A stretch of 6,149 bases of DNA, taken from positions 1 to 6,149 of the forward strand of contig JADCFR010000222.1 of NCBI GenBank assembly GCA_020249415.1, read 5' to 3'. The notes beneath the pieces were generated by a model. The model had not been told where the DNA came from. It saw only the letters and a list, made by a program, of their open reading frames with translations, and did not search any database. The DNA is from Roseomonas sp. GTDB taxonomy: Bacteria; Pseudomonadota; Alphaproteobacteria; Acetobacterales; Acetobacteraceae. A program made the translations under genes and the position numbers. Below are positions 1 to 6,149 of the stretch, in pieces (position 1 is the first letter of the stretch; each line of letters starts with the position of its first letter).

Positions 1-1228
1 CAACGCTGAAAGTCGCGGCATCCGCACCCGGCGGCAGCACAACGGGGGTCACGGAAAGCCCGTATTTGCGCGCGAAATCCAGATCGCGCTGATCATGCGC
101 GGGGCAGCCGAAAATCGCACCCGTGCCATATTCCATCAGGACGAAATTCGCGATCCAGACGGGGTAATCGCGCCCATTGAAGGGGTGCTTGACGCGAAAG
201 CCCGTATCAAAGCCGCGCTTTTCCGCCTGTTCGATGGCGGCTTCCGATGTGCCCATGCGGCGGCATTCGGCGATGAATTCTGCCGCCTTGGCATTACGCG
301 CGCCAGCCGCAGCGGCGAGCGGGTGTTCAGCCGCCACCGCTAAGAACGACATGCCGAACAGCGTATCCGGCCTAGTCGTGAAAACCTCAATTTCGTCGAT
401 ATGCGCCTGCGGCGCGCCGGCCTGATTCAGACCCTCGGGCAAAGCCCTCGGATCATCAGGACGGCTGCCCATCACCGCCTCCGTCAGCTTGAACCGTACT
501 TTCGCCCCTTCGCTCCGCCCGATCCAGTTGGACTGCATCAGCTTCACGCGTTCCGGCCAGCGATCCAGCCCGCCCAAAGCGTCCAGCAGATCAGGCGCGA
601 ATTTCGTGATGCTCAAAAACCATTGGCTGAGTTGCTTTTTCTCAACCAAAGCGCCAGAGCGCCAGCCCCGGCCATCAATCACCTGTTCATTGGCGAGCAC
701 GGTGCCATCCACCGGGTCCCAATTCACCCAGGATTCCTTGCGCTCCACCAGGCCCGCGCGCCAGAAATCCAGGAGCAATTTCTGTTGCCGACCGTAATAT
801 TCCACATCGCAGGTCGCGAATTCCCGCGCCCAATCAAGTGACAGCCCCATGCGCTGCAATTCCGCGCGCATATTGGCGATATTGTCATAGGTCCATTTGG
901 CCGGGTGGATGCCGCGCTCCCGCGACGCGTTTTCCGCCGGCAGGCCAAACGCATCCCACCCCATGGGGTGCATCACCAAATGCCCGCGCGCGCGCTTGTA
1001 GCGCGCCACCACATCACCGAGCGTATAATTGCGCACATGCCCCATATGGATCTTGCCGCTGGGGTAGGGGAACATCTCAAGCACATAGTATTTCCGCGCG
1101 CCTTCAGGCGGCACATCGGGCACCACAAAACAGGCGCGATCCTGCCAAGCCTGCTGCCAGCGCGGCTCGGCACGAGAGAAATCATAACGCGGCGCGGTTT
1201 TCTCAGCCGCTGCTGGGGCAGTGTTCAT
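1..1228 (-). CDS. leuS: Leucyl-tRNA synthetase, N-terminal 409 residues (partial, continues past window start)
   Basis: Class I aminoacyl-tRNA synthetase that charges tRNA(Leu) with leucine in the cytoplasm. Reading from the ATG at 1228 leftward gives 409 uninterrupted codons. Seen: the Rossmann-fold signature with the HIGH motif as HMGH (residues 61-64, in [11 protein letters not shown]), followed by [16 protein letters not shown] (about 87-102), which is diagnostic for LeuRS. The CP1 editing domain shows its Thr-rich motif TTRPDT (284-289) and [15 protein letters not shown] (368-382), whose Asp379 corresponds to the conserved editing-site Asp that anchors the amino group of misacylated aminoacyl-tRNA. 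The KMSKS loop and anticodon-binding domain lie outside the window. The ZN1 segment ([20 protein letters not shown], 169-188) has none of the metal-binding cysteines of the E. coli enzyme. About 20-30 extra residues (roughly 250-278) precede the Thr-rich motif. The first residues ([10 protein letters not shown]) are low-complexity. There is no clear Shine-Dalgarno sequence before this ATG and no upstream in-frame start nearby. It is divergent from the lipoprotein cluster. Confidence 0.97.
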   Translation of the reverse strand, partial: MNTAPAAAEKTAPRYDFSRAEPRWQQAWQDRACFVVPDVPPEGARKYYVLEMFPYPSGKIHMGHVRNYTLGDVVARYKRARGHLVMHPMGWDAFGLPAENASRERGIHPAKWTYDNIANMRAELQRMGLSLDWAREFATCDVEYYGRQQKLLLDFWRAGLVERKESWVNWDPVDGTVLANEQVIDGRGWRSGALVEKKQLSQWFLSITKFAPDLLDALGGLDRWPERVKLMQSNWIGRSEGAKVRFKLTEAVMGSRPDDPRALPEGLNQAGAPQAHIDEIEVFTTRPDTLFGMSFLAVAAEHPLAAAAGARNAKAAEFIAECRRMGTSEAAIEQAEKRGFDTGFRVKHPFNGRDYPVWIANFVLMEYGTGAIFGCPAHDQRDLDFARKYGLSVTPVVLPPGADAATFSV

Positions 1229-1268
1229 GTGGAGCGAAAGCCAATGCGTAAATGGGGACTGCGACCTG

Positions 1269-1274
1269 ATTAGA
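1269..1274 (-). promoter_or_regulatory. Weak candidate -10 box for leuS
   Basis: Read on the minus strand this hexamer is TCTAAT, a five-of-six match to TATAAT, about 40 bases upstream of the leuS ATG in the 1229-1342 gap. It would give a 5' leader of about 30-35 bases. No convincing TTGACA-like partner lies at 16-18 bp: the hexamer at 17 bp is GATTTC, and TTTCCC lies at 15 bp. The call therefore rests on the -10 and position only. I could not pick a plus-strand promoter for the divergent cluster in the same gap. Confidence 0.2.
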
Positions 1275-1342
1275 ACATAAAACGCGCTGGGGAAATCGGC
1301 CCCGACCTTCCCGCCTGGGTCCGGCCATGGCATGAAGCGCCC

Positions 1343-1411
1343 ATGCCCTACCTTGTCATGTTCCTGGTCCTCAGCCTTCTGACGCTGCTTGCCACCTGTT
1401 TCATGCTATGA
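1343..1411 (+). CDS. Possible 22-residue hydrophobic membrane micropeptide
   Basis: A short frame opens with ATG at 1343 and closes with TGA at 1409-1411. It encodes 22 residues beginning [13 protein letters not shown]. The product has no charged residue and is almost wholly Leu, Val, Met, Phe, Ala and Thr, enough for one membrane-spanning helix. Fifteen of 22 codons have T at the second position and 17 of 22 have G or C at the third, which fits a translated hydrophobic peptide in a GC-rich genome. Its stop overlaps the lipoprotein start as ATGA, and that start has no visible Shine-Dalgarno sequence, so translating this frame could deliver ribosomes to it. Against it: its own ribosome-binding site is weak (only GAAG at 1334-1337), and a frame this short can occur by chance. 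It ends near LATC, which resembles a lipobox, but only three residues follow and there is no basic n-region, so I do not call a lipoprotein. I do not recognise a family. Confidence 0.4.
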   Translation: MPYLVMFLVLSLLTLLATCFML

Positions 1412-2379
1412 AGCGGCGCTTCCTGGCAGGTCTGGCGCTTTTCGCGCTGGCGGCCTGCGGCGATCTGCCGCAGCCCTTCCGTGGCAATCCGGGTGGCATG
1501 GCCGGCCGACTGGTGGTGCCGCCACCCTTTCGCCTGGCGGTCCCGCCGCCCGAAGCCGCGATGCTCAGCGCCACCGAATCGGAGGCCTTCGCCCGCGCCA
1601 TTGCCCAGGCCCTGCTGAAGCGCGAAGTGCCGGCAGTGGCGGATGCGCCCATGCCGCTCGATTGGCGCCTTGCTGTGGATATGCGCCTTGAAGGCAACCG
1701 CGTGGTGCCGCGCTATGCCCTGTTCGACCCCGATGGCGCCCCGCAAGGGGTGGCCGAGGGCAGCGCCATCCCAGCGCGCGATTGGGCGCGCCCGAATGCC
1801 GCGCTGCTGGCCGATGTCGCCAATGATGCGTCCCGTCGCGCGGCGGAGTTGCTGCTCCGGGCGGAAGCAGCGCGGAAATCCACCAACCCGGCCGCGCTTG
1901 CCGCCGCAGGCCCGCCGCGCGTCTATCTGCTGCCGGTGCGCGGTGCCCCCGGTGACGGCAATGATAGCCTGACCGCGCGCATGCGCGATTCCTTGGGCGA
2001 TTACGGCATTCTGGCGCAGGAAGTGGCGGATGGTGCGGGCTTCGCCGCGGATGGGCGTGTCAATGTCGTACCAGTGGGGCGGGGTATGCAAAGGGTGGAA
2101 ATCCTATGGATTATCTCCCGCCGAGATGGGCAGGAATTGGGCCGCGTGCTGCAGATGAATGAAATCCCATCCGGGCTTTTGGACCGGCATTGGGGCGATA
2201 TCGCCTTTGCGGCGGCGGCCGAGGCCGCTGGCGGCGTGCAGCGCGTGATCGAAAACGCCGGTGGCATGCCAAAGCGCGAGGGCGCTCCCGGCCAGGAGGG
2301 GCAACCCAATGCGGCACCGGGCGGGCTCGCCCTGCCGCCGCGCGCGGCGGAACTGCCCCGGCCCGAGCCAGCGCGATGA
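1408..2379 (+). CDS. Predicted outer-membrane lipoprotein of unknown function, two-repeat architecture
   Basis: I do not recognise a named family. The 323-residue product starts with a clear type II signal peptide: basic MKRR, hydrophobic LAGLALFALAA, and lipobox LAAC with the lipidated Cys at 17. Glycine rather than Asp follows the Cys, so by the usual sorting rule the outer membrane is the expected destination. The mature part seems to hold two similar domains of about 113 residues (roughly 38-150 and 169-282). Each opens with PP plus a hydrophobic strand (PPFRLAVPP, PPRVYLLPV), then a helix, then two strands with a DG turn (FDPDGAPQG, SRRDGQELG), then an Ile-Pro segment, a Trp (126, 262) and a final Ala-rich helix. 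An Ala-rich linker joins them. The tail after 283 is Pro/Gly/Glu-rich and probably disordered. The overall pattern recalls small alpha/beta envelope lipoproteins such as LpoB or TolB N-domains, but that is only a fold guess. The start is fixed by the signal peptide. The 3' end overlaps the next gene by ATGA. Confidence 0.85.
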   Translation: MKRRFLAGLALFALAACGDLPQPFRGNPGGMAGRLVVPPPFRLAVPPPEAAMLSATESEAFARAIAQALLKREVPAVADAPMPLDWRLAVDMRLEGNRVVPRYALFDPDGAPQGVAEGSAIPARDWARPNAALLADVANDASRRAAELLLRAEAARKSTNPAALAAAGPPRVYLLPVRGAPGDGNDSLTARMRDSLGDYGILAQEVADGAGFAADGRVNVVPVGRGMQRVEILWIISRRDGQELGRVLQMNEIPSGLLDRHWGDIAFAAAAEAAGGVQRVIENAGGMPKREGAPGQEGQPNAAPGGLALPPRAAELPRPEPAR

Positions 2380-3002
2380 CACGCCCGCGCATCCTGCTAC
2401 TGGGGGCGGGGGGGCATGGCAAGGCGATGGCTGATCTGGTGCTGGCAGGTGGCGCTTATGGTGTGGCGGGCTTTGTGGATGCCGCCCCCAAATCCAGCCA
2501 GGTGCTTGGCCTGCCGGTGCTGGGTGATGAAAGCCTGCTCGGCGCCCTGGTGACCCAGGGCATTGGGCTGGGCCATCCATCCATTGGGCATAACGCCCAA
2601 CGCCTTGCCGCTGCGGGTCGCCTCCGCGCTGCCGGCTTTGCCCTGCCAAGCCTGGTCCACCCATCGGCGCTCATTGGCCATGCTGCGCGGCTGGGCGATG
2701 GCGCGGCCATCCTCGCCCGCGCCGTGATCGGGCCCGAGGCGGAGATCGGCCCGCTCGTGCTGATCAATACCGGCGCGATTGTGGAACATGATTGCATGGT
2801 GGCCGAGGCCGCGCATATCGGCCCTGGCGCGGTGCTGGCAGGCGGTGTGCGCATTGGCGCGGGCGCCTTGATTGGCGCGGGCGCGGTAGTGCGGCCCGGT
2901 ATCTCCATTGGGGCAGGCGCGGTGGTTGCCGCCGGTGCGGCGGTGGTCGAAGATATTCCCCCCGGCGCGCGGGTGGCCGGCGTACCGGCCAGGCCGATTT
3001 AG
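2376..3002 (+). CDS. NeuD/PglD-family sugar O/N-acyltransferase (left-handed beta-helix)
   Basis: A 208-residue protein of the size and two-part build of NeuD/PglD acetyltransferases, which move an acetyl group from acetyl-CoA to a sugar or nucleotide sugar used in surface glycans. Residues 5-22 (ILLLGAGGHGKAMADLVL) form the N-terminal Rossmann-like nucleotide-sugar-binding loop. From about residue 95 the sequence becomes hexapeptide repeats of the left-handed beta-helix type (ALIGHA, AVIGPE, AHIGPG, VRIGAG, ALIGAG, ISIGAG), ending in the family's typical close GARVAGVPARPI. His138 in NTGAIVEHDC matches the position of the PglD catalytic base, and His147 (AAHIGPG) that of the acetyl-CoA-contacting His. 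The ATG at 2376 lies inside the preceding stop (ATGA) and has no Shine-Dalgarno sequence, so translation is probably coupled to the lipoprotein. No other glycan-biosynthesis gene is visible, so the acceptor cannot be named. A serine or other small-molecule acetyltransferase is less likely given the Rossmann N-domain. Confidence 0.88.
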   Translation: MTRPRILLLGAGGHGKAMADLVLAGGAYGVAGFVDAAPKSSQVLGLPVLGDESLLGALVTQGIGLGHPSIGHNAQRLAAAGRLRAAGFALPSLVHPSALIGHAARLGDGAAILARAVIGPEAEIGPLVLINTGAIVEHDCMVAEAAHIGPGAVLAGGVRIGAGALIGAGAVVRPGISIGAGAVVAAGAAVVEDIPPGARVAGVPARPI

Positions 3003-3091
3003 TAGCGGCGCAGCGCGGCGCCCCTCCCCCAAAACGGCTATGGCGCGATCCGCCGAAATGGATCAGGTTATGGCACCAATCAAGCAAAGCC

Positions 3092-3097
3092 GGAGGA
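3092..3097 (+). promoter_or_regulatory. Strong ribosome-binding site for the aldehyde dehydrogenase
   Basis: GGAGGA ends seven bases before the ATG at 3105, an ideal Shine-Dalgarno match and spacing. It fixes that start and indicates independent translation initiation, in contrast to the two upstream ATGA-coupled genes. Confidence 0.8.
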
Positions 3098-3104
3098 AGC
3101 CCGC

Positions 3105-4541
3105 ATGACCTATCCCAATGTCCAATTGCACGTGAATGGCGAATGGCGCGCCGCGCGCAGTGGCAAGACCATCAATGTGCTGAACCCGGCCAATGAGGAA
3201 GTGATCGGCACCGTCGCCCATGCCGAAAAGCCCGATCTGGATGAGGCGCTGGCCGCCGCCGAGAAAGGCTTTGCGGTTTGGAAGAAGGTCTCGGCCTATG
3301 AACGCGCAAAACTGATGCGCAAGGCCGCTGACCTGGTGCGCGCCCGCGCTGATGAGATTGCGCGGCTGATGACGCTGGAACAGGGCAAGCCGCTTGGTGA
3401 ATCCAAGATGGAAATCATGGCCGCCGCCGACATCATTGACTGGTTCGCCGAAGAAGCCCGCCGCGCCTATGGCCGCGTGGTGCCCGCGCGCGCCGAGGGG
3501 ATTTATCAGCTTGTGGTGAAGGAACCGGTCGGCCCCGTTGCCGCCTTCACGCCGTGGAATTTCCCGATCAATCAGGTGGTGCGGAAACTCTCTGCCGCTG
3601 TTGCCACCGGCTGTTCCATTATTGTGAAGGCGCCGGAAGAAACGCCCGCTTCGCCCGCCGAACTCATTCGCGCCTTCATTGATGCCGGGCTGCCGGCAGG
3701 TGTCGCCAATCTGGTCTATGGCGTGCCGGCGGAGATTTCATCCTACCTGATCGCGCATCCGATCATCCGCAAAGTGACTTTCACCGGCTCCACCCCGGTC
3801 GGCAAGCAACTTGCCGCTTTGGCTGGCCAGCACATGAAGCGCGTCACAATGGAATTGGGCGGCCATGCGCCGGCCATTGTCTTCAATGATGCTGATCTGG
3901 ATCTGGCGGCCAAGACCCTTGCCTTCGCCAAATTCCGCAATGCCGGGCAGGTCTGCGTCAGTCCAACCCGCTTCCTGGTGCAGGAAGAATTATATGATGG
4001 CTTCGTCGAAAAATTCGTGGCCCACGCCAAGACCCTGAAGGTCGGCGATGGGCTTGCCGCCGATACCAATATGGGCCCGCTCGCGCATGATCGCCGCGTG
4101 CCATGGGTCGAGATGATGGTGCAGGATGCGCAATCCAAGGGCGGCAAGGTGCATACCGGCGGCAAGCGCATCGGCAACAAAGGCTATTTCTATGAGCCCA
4201 CCGTGATGACCGATGTGCCCAAGGATGCGCGGGCGATGAATGAGGAACCCTTCGGCCCCATGGCCATGATCTCCCGCTTCAAGGATTTGGATGAGGTGGT
4301 GGAAGAAGCCAATCGCCTGCCCTATGGCCTGGCTTCCTATGCCTTCACGCGTTCGGCAAAAACCGCGAATGCGGTCGCGGCGCGTGTGGAAAGCGGCATG
4401 ATGACGATCAATCATCTGGGCCTTGCTTTGCCGGAAGTTCCCTTCGGCGGCATCAAGGATTCCGGCTATGGCTCGGAAGGCGGGCTGGAGGCGATTGAGG
4501 CTTACCTCAACACCAAATTCGTCTCCCAGGCTGGTTTGTGA
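3105..4541 (+). CDS. NAD-dependent succinate-semialdehyde dehydrogenase-like aldehyde dehydrogenase
   Basis: A full-length 478-residue member of the aldehyde dehydrogenase superfamily, cytosolic. It oxidises an aldehyde to a carboxylate, most likely succinate semialdehyde to succinate (GABA or 4-hydroxybutyrate breakdown). Seen: FTPWNFP with the oxyanion-hole Asn152; the cofactor segment IVKAPEETP with Lys175 and Glu178, where an acidic residue at this position normally contacts the adenosine ribose and favours NAD over NADP; the FTGS dinucleotide turn (226-229); the general base Glu250 in MELGG; the nucleophile Cys284 in NAGQVCVS; the NAD-ribose-binding Glu381 in EEPFGP; and the C-terminal [15 protein letters not shown]. 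The residue two after the nucleophile is Ser rather than the Cys found in the E. coli GabD and human enzymes. No transaminase or GABA gene adjoins it, so the substrate is inferred from family resemblance; 2-oxoglutarate semialdehyde or glutarate semialdehyde are alternatives. It has its own RBS, a 102-bp upstream gap and a hairpin after the stop, so it may be transcribed alone. Confidence 0.9.
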   Translation: MTYPNVQLHVNGEWRAARSGKTINVLNPANEEVIGTVAHAEKPDLDEALAAAEKGFAVWKKVSAYERAKLMRKAADLVRARADEIARLMTLEQGKPLGESKMEIMAAADIIDWFAEEARRAYGRVVPARAEGIYQLVVKEPVGPVAAFTPWNFPINQVVRKLSAAVATGCSIIVKAPEETPASPAELIRAFIDAGLPAGVANLVYGVPAEISSYLIAHPIIRKVTFTGSTPVGKQLAALAGQHMKRVTMELGGHAPAIVFNDADLDLAAKTLAFAKFRNAGQVCVSPTRFLVQEELYDGFVEKFVAHAKTLKVGDGLAADTNMGPLAHDRRVPWVEMMVQDAQSKGGKVHTGGKRIGNKGYFYEPTVMTDVPKDARAMNEEPFGPMAMISRFKDLDEVVEEANRLPYGLASYAFTRSAKTANAVAARVESGMMTINHLGLALPEVPFGGIKDSGYGSEGGLEAIEAYLNTKFVSQAGL

Positions 4542-4547
4542 CATTGC

Positions 4548-4576
4548 AGGCCGGTCAGGTTTTTCCTGACCGGCCT
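4548..4576 (+). terminator. Perfect 12-bp GC-rich hairpin after the dehydrogenase, probable terminator
   Basis: AGGCCGGTCAGG (4548-4559) is the exact reverse complement of CCTGACCGGCCT (4565-4576), with a TTTTT loop. It starts six bases after the dehydrogenase stop, as an intrinsic terminator would. No run of T follows the 3' arm (the next bases are TGCATCATG), so it is not a canonical Rho-independent terminator. It may work partially or mainly protect the transcript's 3' end. The next gene begins about 20 bases later on the same strand, so complete termination would require a promoter inside or before the hairpin; none is clear. Confidence 0.65.
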
Positions 4577-4596
4577 TGCATCATGCGTGGGGCGCC

Positions 4597-5811
4597 GTGG
4601 CGCTGACCGAAACCCATTGGCGAAGCCTGTTCCAGGAGCGTGACTTTCGCAGGCTCTGGATGGTGGGGTTTTCCATTTTTGTCGTGCGCTGGCTGGAGAT
4701 GCTGGCGGTGGGTGTTTTCGCCTATAACGCGACGGGTTCCGCCTTCATCGTCGCCATGCTGACCATGCTGCGCCTTCTGCCCATGGGCTTGTTCGGCGCT
4801 TTTCTTGGTGCAGCAGCCGAGAGGATGGATCTGCGCCGCGCGCAAATCCTGATCCTGGTGATGCAAATCCTGGCATCTTCGGTGATTGCCGCGCTGGCGC
4901 TGCTGGAGTTGATTGCGGTGTGGCATTTGGCCGTAGCCGCCTTCATCAATGGTGTGGGCTGGGCGGCAGACAATCCCGTCCGCCGCGCGATGATCGGCAC
5001 GGTGGTGGGGCCGGCGCGCATGGCCGCCGCCATGTCCATTGATGTCGGCACCAGCAATGCCAGCCGCATGCTGGGGCCAACACTTGGTGGTGTGCTGCTG
5101 GCGCTGCTGGGGCTTGATGGCACTTTCGTGCTGGCCACTTTGCTTTATCTGCCGGCCCTGATCGCGGCCCTACTGCTGCCGCCAACGCCGCGCGCCGCGG
5201 GAAGCCGCCCCGAACCCGTGCTGACCCGCATCGCCGAGGGCCTCGCCGCCGTACGCGCCGATCCACGCCTCAGTGGCACGCTGGTGATCACGCTGATCTT
5301 CAACCTGTTTGGCTGGCCCTTCACCAGCATGATCCCGGTCATCGGCAAGGATCAATTGGCGCTGGGGCCTGAGGGGGTTGGTGTGCTCGCCAGCATGGAT
5401 GGTGTGGGCGCGCTGGTGGGGGCGGTGCTTATTACGCTCTTTATCGGCCCGGCGCTGTATCGGCGCTGCTATATTGGCGGGCTTACCATGTATCTTTGCA
5501 TGGTGATCGCCTTCGCGCTGATCCCGAACCCATGGTTTGCGGGGCTGGCACTGATCCTGGTGGGCATTGGTGGTTCGGGCTTTGGCATCATGCAGCCCAC
5601 GCTGATTTATCTGGCGACACCGGTAGCCCTGCGCAGCCGTGTGCTTGGCCTGCTCTCCGTTTGCATCGGCATGGGGCCGATTGGCTTTATCGGCCTTGGC
5701 ATTGCCGCCGAATTTCTGGGTGCGCCAATGGCGACCGCGCTGATGGCAGGCTGCGGGTTGGTGGCGCTGGCCGCGACGCATCGCTATTGGAAACATATCT
5801 CCGGCGGATGA
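4597..5811 (+). CDS. MFS transporter, EntS-like drug/siderophore exporter family
   Basis: A 404-residue (from GTG 4597) integral inner-membrane protein with about 10-12 hydrophobic segments, the usual size of a 12-helix major facilitator using the proton gradient. A short cytoplasmic N-terminus (SLFQERDFRRLW) leads into the first helix, a typical opening for the EntS/MFS_3 branch. The loop between helices 2 and 3 carries a motif-A-like GAAAERMDLRR (71-81, Glu replacing the usual Asp). DNPVRRAM (125-132) and the motif-C-like RMLGPTLGG (157-165) in helix 5 are typical of the same branch, which includes exporters of enterobactin and drugs. A central hydrophilic loop (about 195-225, PPTPRAAGSRPEP) separates the two halves. 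The substrate is unknown, and no siderophore genes are visible. A TTG at 4576 would add seven residues, but its first base is the last base of the preceding hairpin. The GTG, with GGGG just upstream (4589-4592), is a better start. Likely co-transcribed with the gene at 5824. Confidence 0.87.
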   Translation: MALTETHWRSLFQERDFRRLWMVGFSIFVVRWLEMLAVGVFAYNATGSAFIVAMLTMLRLLPMGLFGAFLGAAAERMDLRRAQILILVMQILASSVIAALALLELIAVWHLAVAAFINGVGWAADNPVRRAMIGTVVGPARMAAAMSIDVGTSNASRMLGPTLGGVLLALLGLDGTFVLATLLYLPALIAALLLPPTPRAAGSRPEPVLTRIAEGLAAVRADPRLSGTLVITLIFNLFGWPFTSMIPVIGKDQLALGPEGVGVLASMDGVGALVGAVLITLFIGPALYRRCYIGGLTMYLCMVIAFALIPNPWFAGLALILVGIGGSGFGIMQPTLIYLATPVALRSRVLGLLSVCIGMGPIGFIGLGIAAEFLGAPMATALMAGCGLVALAATHRYWKHISGG

Positions 5812-5815
5812 AGGA
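5811..5815 (+). promoter_or_regulatory. Ribosome-binding site for the CinA-like gene
   Basis: AAGGA begins on the last base of the MFS stop codon and ends eight bases before the ATG at 5824. The overlap of RBS and stop, with a 12-base intergenic gap, supports one transcript for the two genes. Confidence 0.6.
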
Positions 5816-5823
5816 TAATCAGC

Positions 5824-6149
5824 ATGGACGCCTTGCATGTTTCAGCTTCTGCCCTGGCCGCCTGCCTGAAGGCGAGGCGCCAGCGCATCGCAGTCGCAGA
5901 ATCCTCAACCGGCGGGCTGATTGCAGCGGCCTTGTTGGCTGAGCCAGGCGCCTCGGCCTATTTCCTTGGCGGTGGCGTGATCTATACCGCGCAAGCGCGT
6001 GAGGCGCTGCTCGGCATCACACCCGCTGATATGGCCGGCATGCGTTCCGCGAGTGAATCCTATGCCCTGCTGCTCGCGCGGCGCGTGCGCGAAAAACATG
6101 GTGCGGATTGGGGATTGGCGGAGACCGGCGCCGCCGGCCCCACCGGTAA
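5824..6149 (+). CDS. CinA C-terminal-domain (PncC-like) protein, N-terminal 108 residues (partial)
   Basis: The stand-alone CinA C-terminal domain is related to nicotinamide-nucleotide amidohydrolase (PncC), which turns NMN to nicotinate mononucleotide in pyridine-nucleotide salvage. Seen: the opening helix LAACLKARRQRIAVAESSTGG with the family signature AESSTGG (25-31, in place of the common AESCTGG), then YFLGGGVIYTAQAREALLGI (46-65), and near the end AETGAAGPTG (99-108), the counterpart of the canonical TGIAGPxGG loop. Two departures from classical PncC are visible: the segment usually ending in Lys (YSNxxK) reads YTAQAR, and the glycine loop is GAAGPTG. They suggest a divergent CinA-like subfamily, so NMN deamidase activity is uncertain. 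The frame is still open at the last base; the terminal TAA-looking bases are out of frame (GGT, then AA-). A family domain is about 160 residues, so roughly a third is missing. The start is supported by the RBS at 5811-5815. Confidence 0.88.
   Translation, partial: MDALHVSASALAACLKARRQRIAVAESSTGGLIAAALLAEPGASAYFLGGGVIYTAQAREALLGITPADMAGMRSASESYALLLARRVREKHGADWGLAETGAAGPTG

Noticed and set aside
401..841. A 146-codon plus-strand ORF within leuS
   Set aside because: It lies entirely antisense to well-conserved LeuRS motifs and shows no recognisable domain.
1348..2091. A 247-codon minus-strand ORF opposite the lipoprotein gene
   Set aside because: Its Arg/His/Gly-rich low-complexity composition is typical of an antisense shadow of a GC-rich gene, while the plus strand has a signal peptide and organised domains.
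3007..3022. GGCGC...GCGCC inverted repeat just after the acyltransferase stop, as a possible terminator
   Set aside because: Only five base pairs with a six-base loop and followed by C-rich sequence rather than T; such repeats are expected by chance in this GC-rich context.
3040..3108. A second 22-codon ORF overlapping the dehydrogenase start by ATGA
   Set aside because: It has no RBS of its own and an unremarkable polar and basic composition. The dehydrogenase has an excellent independent Shine-Dalgarno sequence inside it, so coupling is not needed. Its similarity in length to the upstream micro-ORF is most likely coincidence.
4576..4578. TTG as the MFS start codon
   Set aside because: Its first base is paired in the hairpin stem, no RBS is possible there, and the added residues are not typical of the family; GTG 4597 fits better.
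6147..6149. TAA at the window end as the stop codon of the CinA-like gene
   Set aside because: The frame from 5824 reads GGT and then AA-, so the TAA is out of frame; the gene runs beyond the window.

Overview
The window is GC-rich bacterial chromosomal DNA (GC-rich by eye, with strong G/C preference at third codon positions). It most resembles an alphaproteobacterium of the Rhodospirillales/Acetobacteraceae (Roseomonas-like) type. The basis is a leucyl-tRNA synthetase with a cysteine-free zinc-domain segment, alphaproteobacterial-looking NeuD, CinA-like and MFS proteins, and uniform codon use. The taxonomic call is an inference from protein style, not a search. I see no phage, IS, CRISPR, tRNA or rRNA signal.

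Layout: positions 1-1228 carry the first 409 codons of leuS on the minus strand, with the 3' part outside the window. A gap of about 115 bp separates it from a divergent plus-strand cluster. That cluster opens with a possible 22-codon hydrophobic micro-ORF (1343-1411). Next come a predicted outer-membrane lipoprotein of unknown function (1408-2379) and a NeuD/PglD-type sugar O/N-acyltransferase (2376-3002). Each junction is a four-base ATGA overlap, and neither downstream start has an obvious Shine-Dalgarno sequence, so translational coupling is likely. After a 102-bp gap lies an NAD-type succinate-semialdehyde dehydrogenase-like enzyme with its own good RBS (3105-4541), closed by a perfect 12-bp hairpin (4548-4576). 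An EntS-like MFS exporter (4597-5811) follows directly, and then the start of a CinA C-terminal-domain protein (5824 to the window end, still open).

Functionally this is mostly ordinary housekeeping and metabolic sequence: translation (LeuRS), aldehyde oxidation to a carboxylate, small-molecule export, and a pyridine-nucleotide-salvage-like domain. The least explained part is the micro-ORF/lipoprotein/acyltransferase cluster. It would place a tiny inner-membrane peptide, an outer-membrane lipoprotein with two apparently repeated domains, and a sugar acyltransferase in one translationally coupled unit, which suggests an envelope role without proving one.
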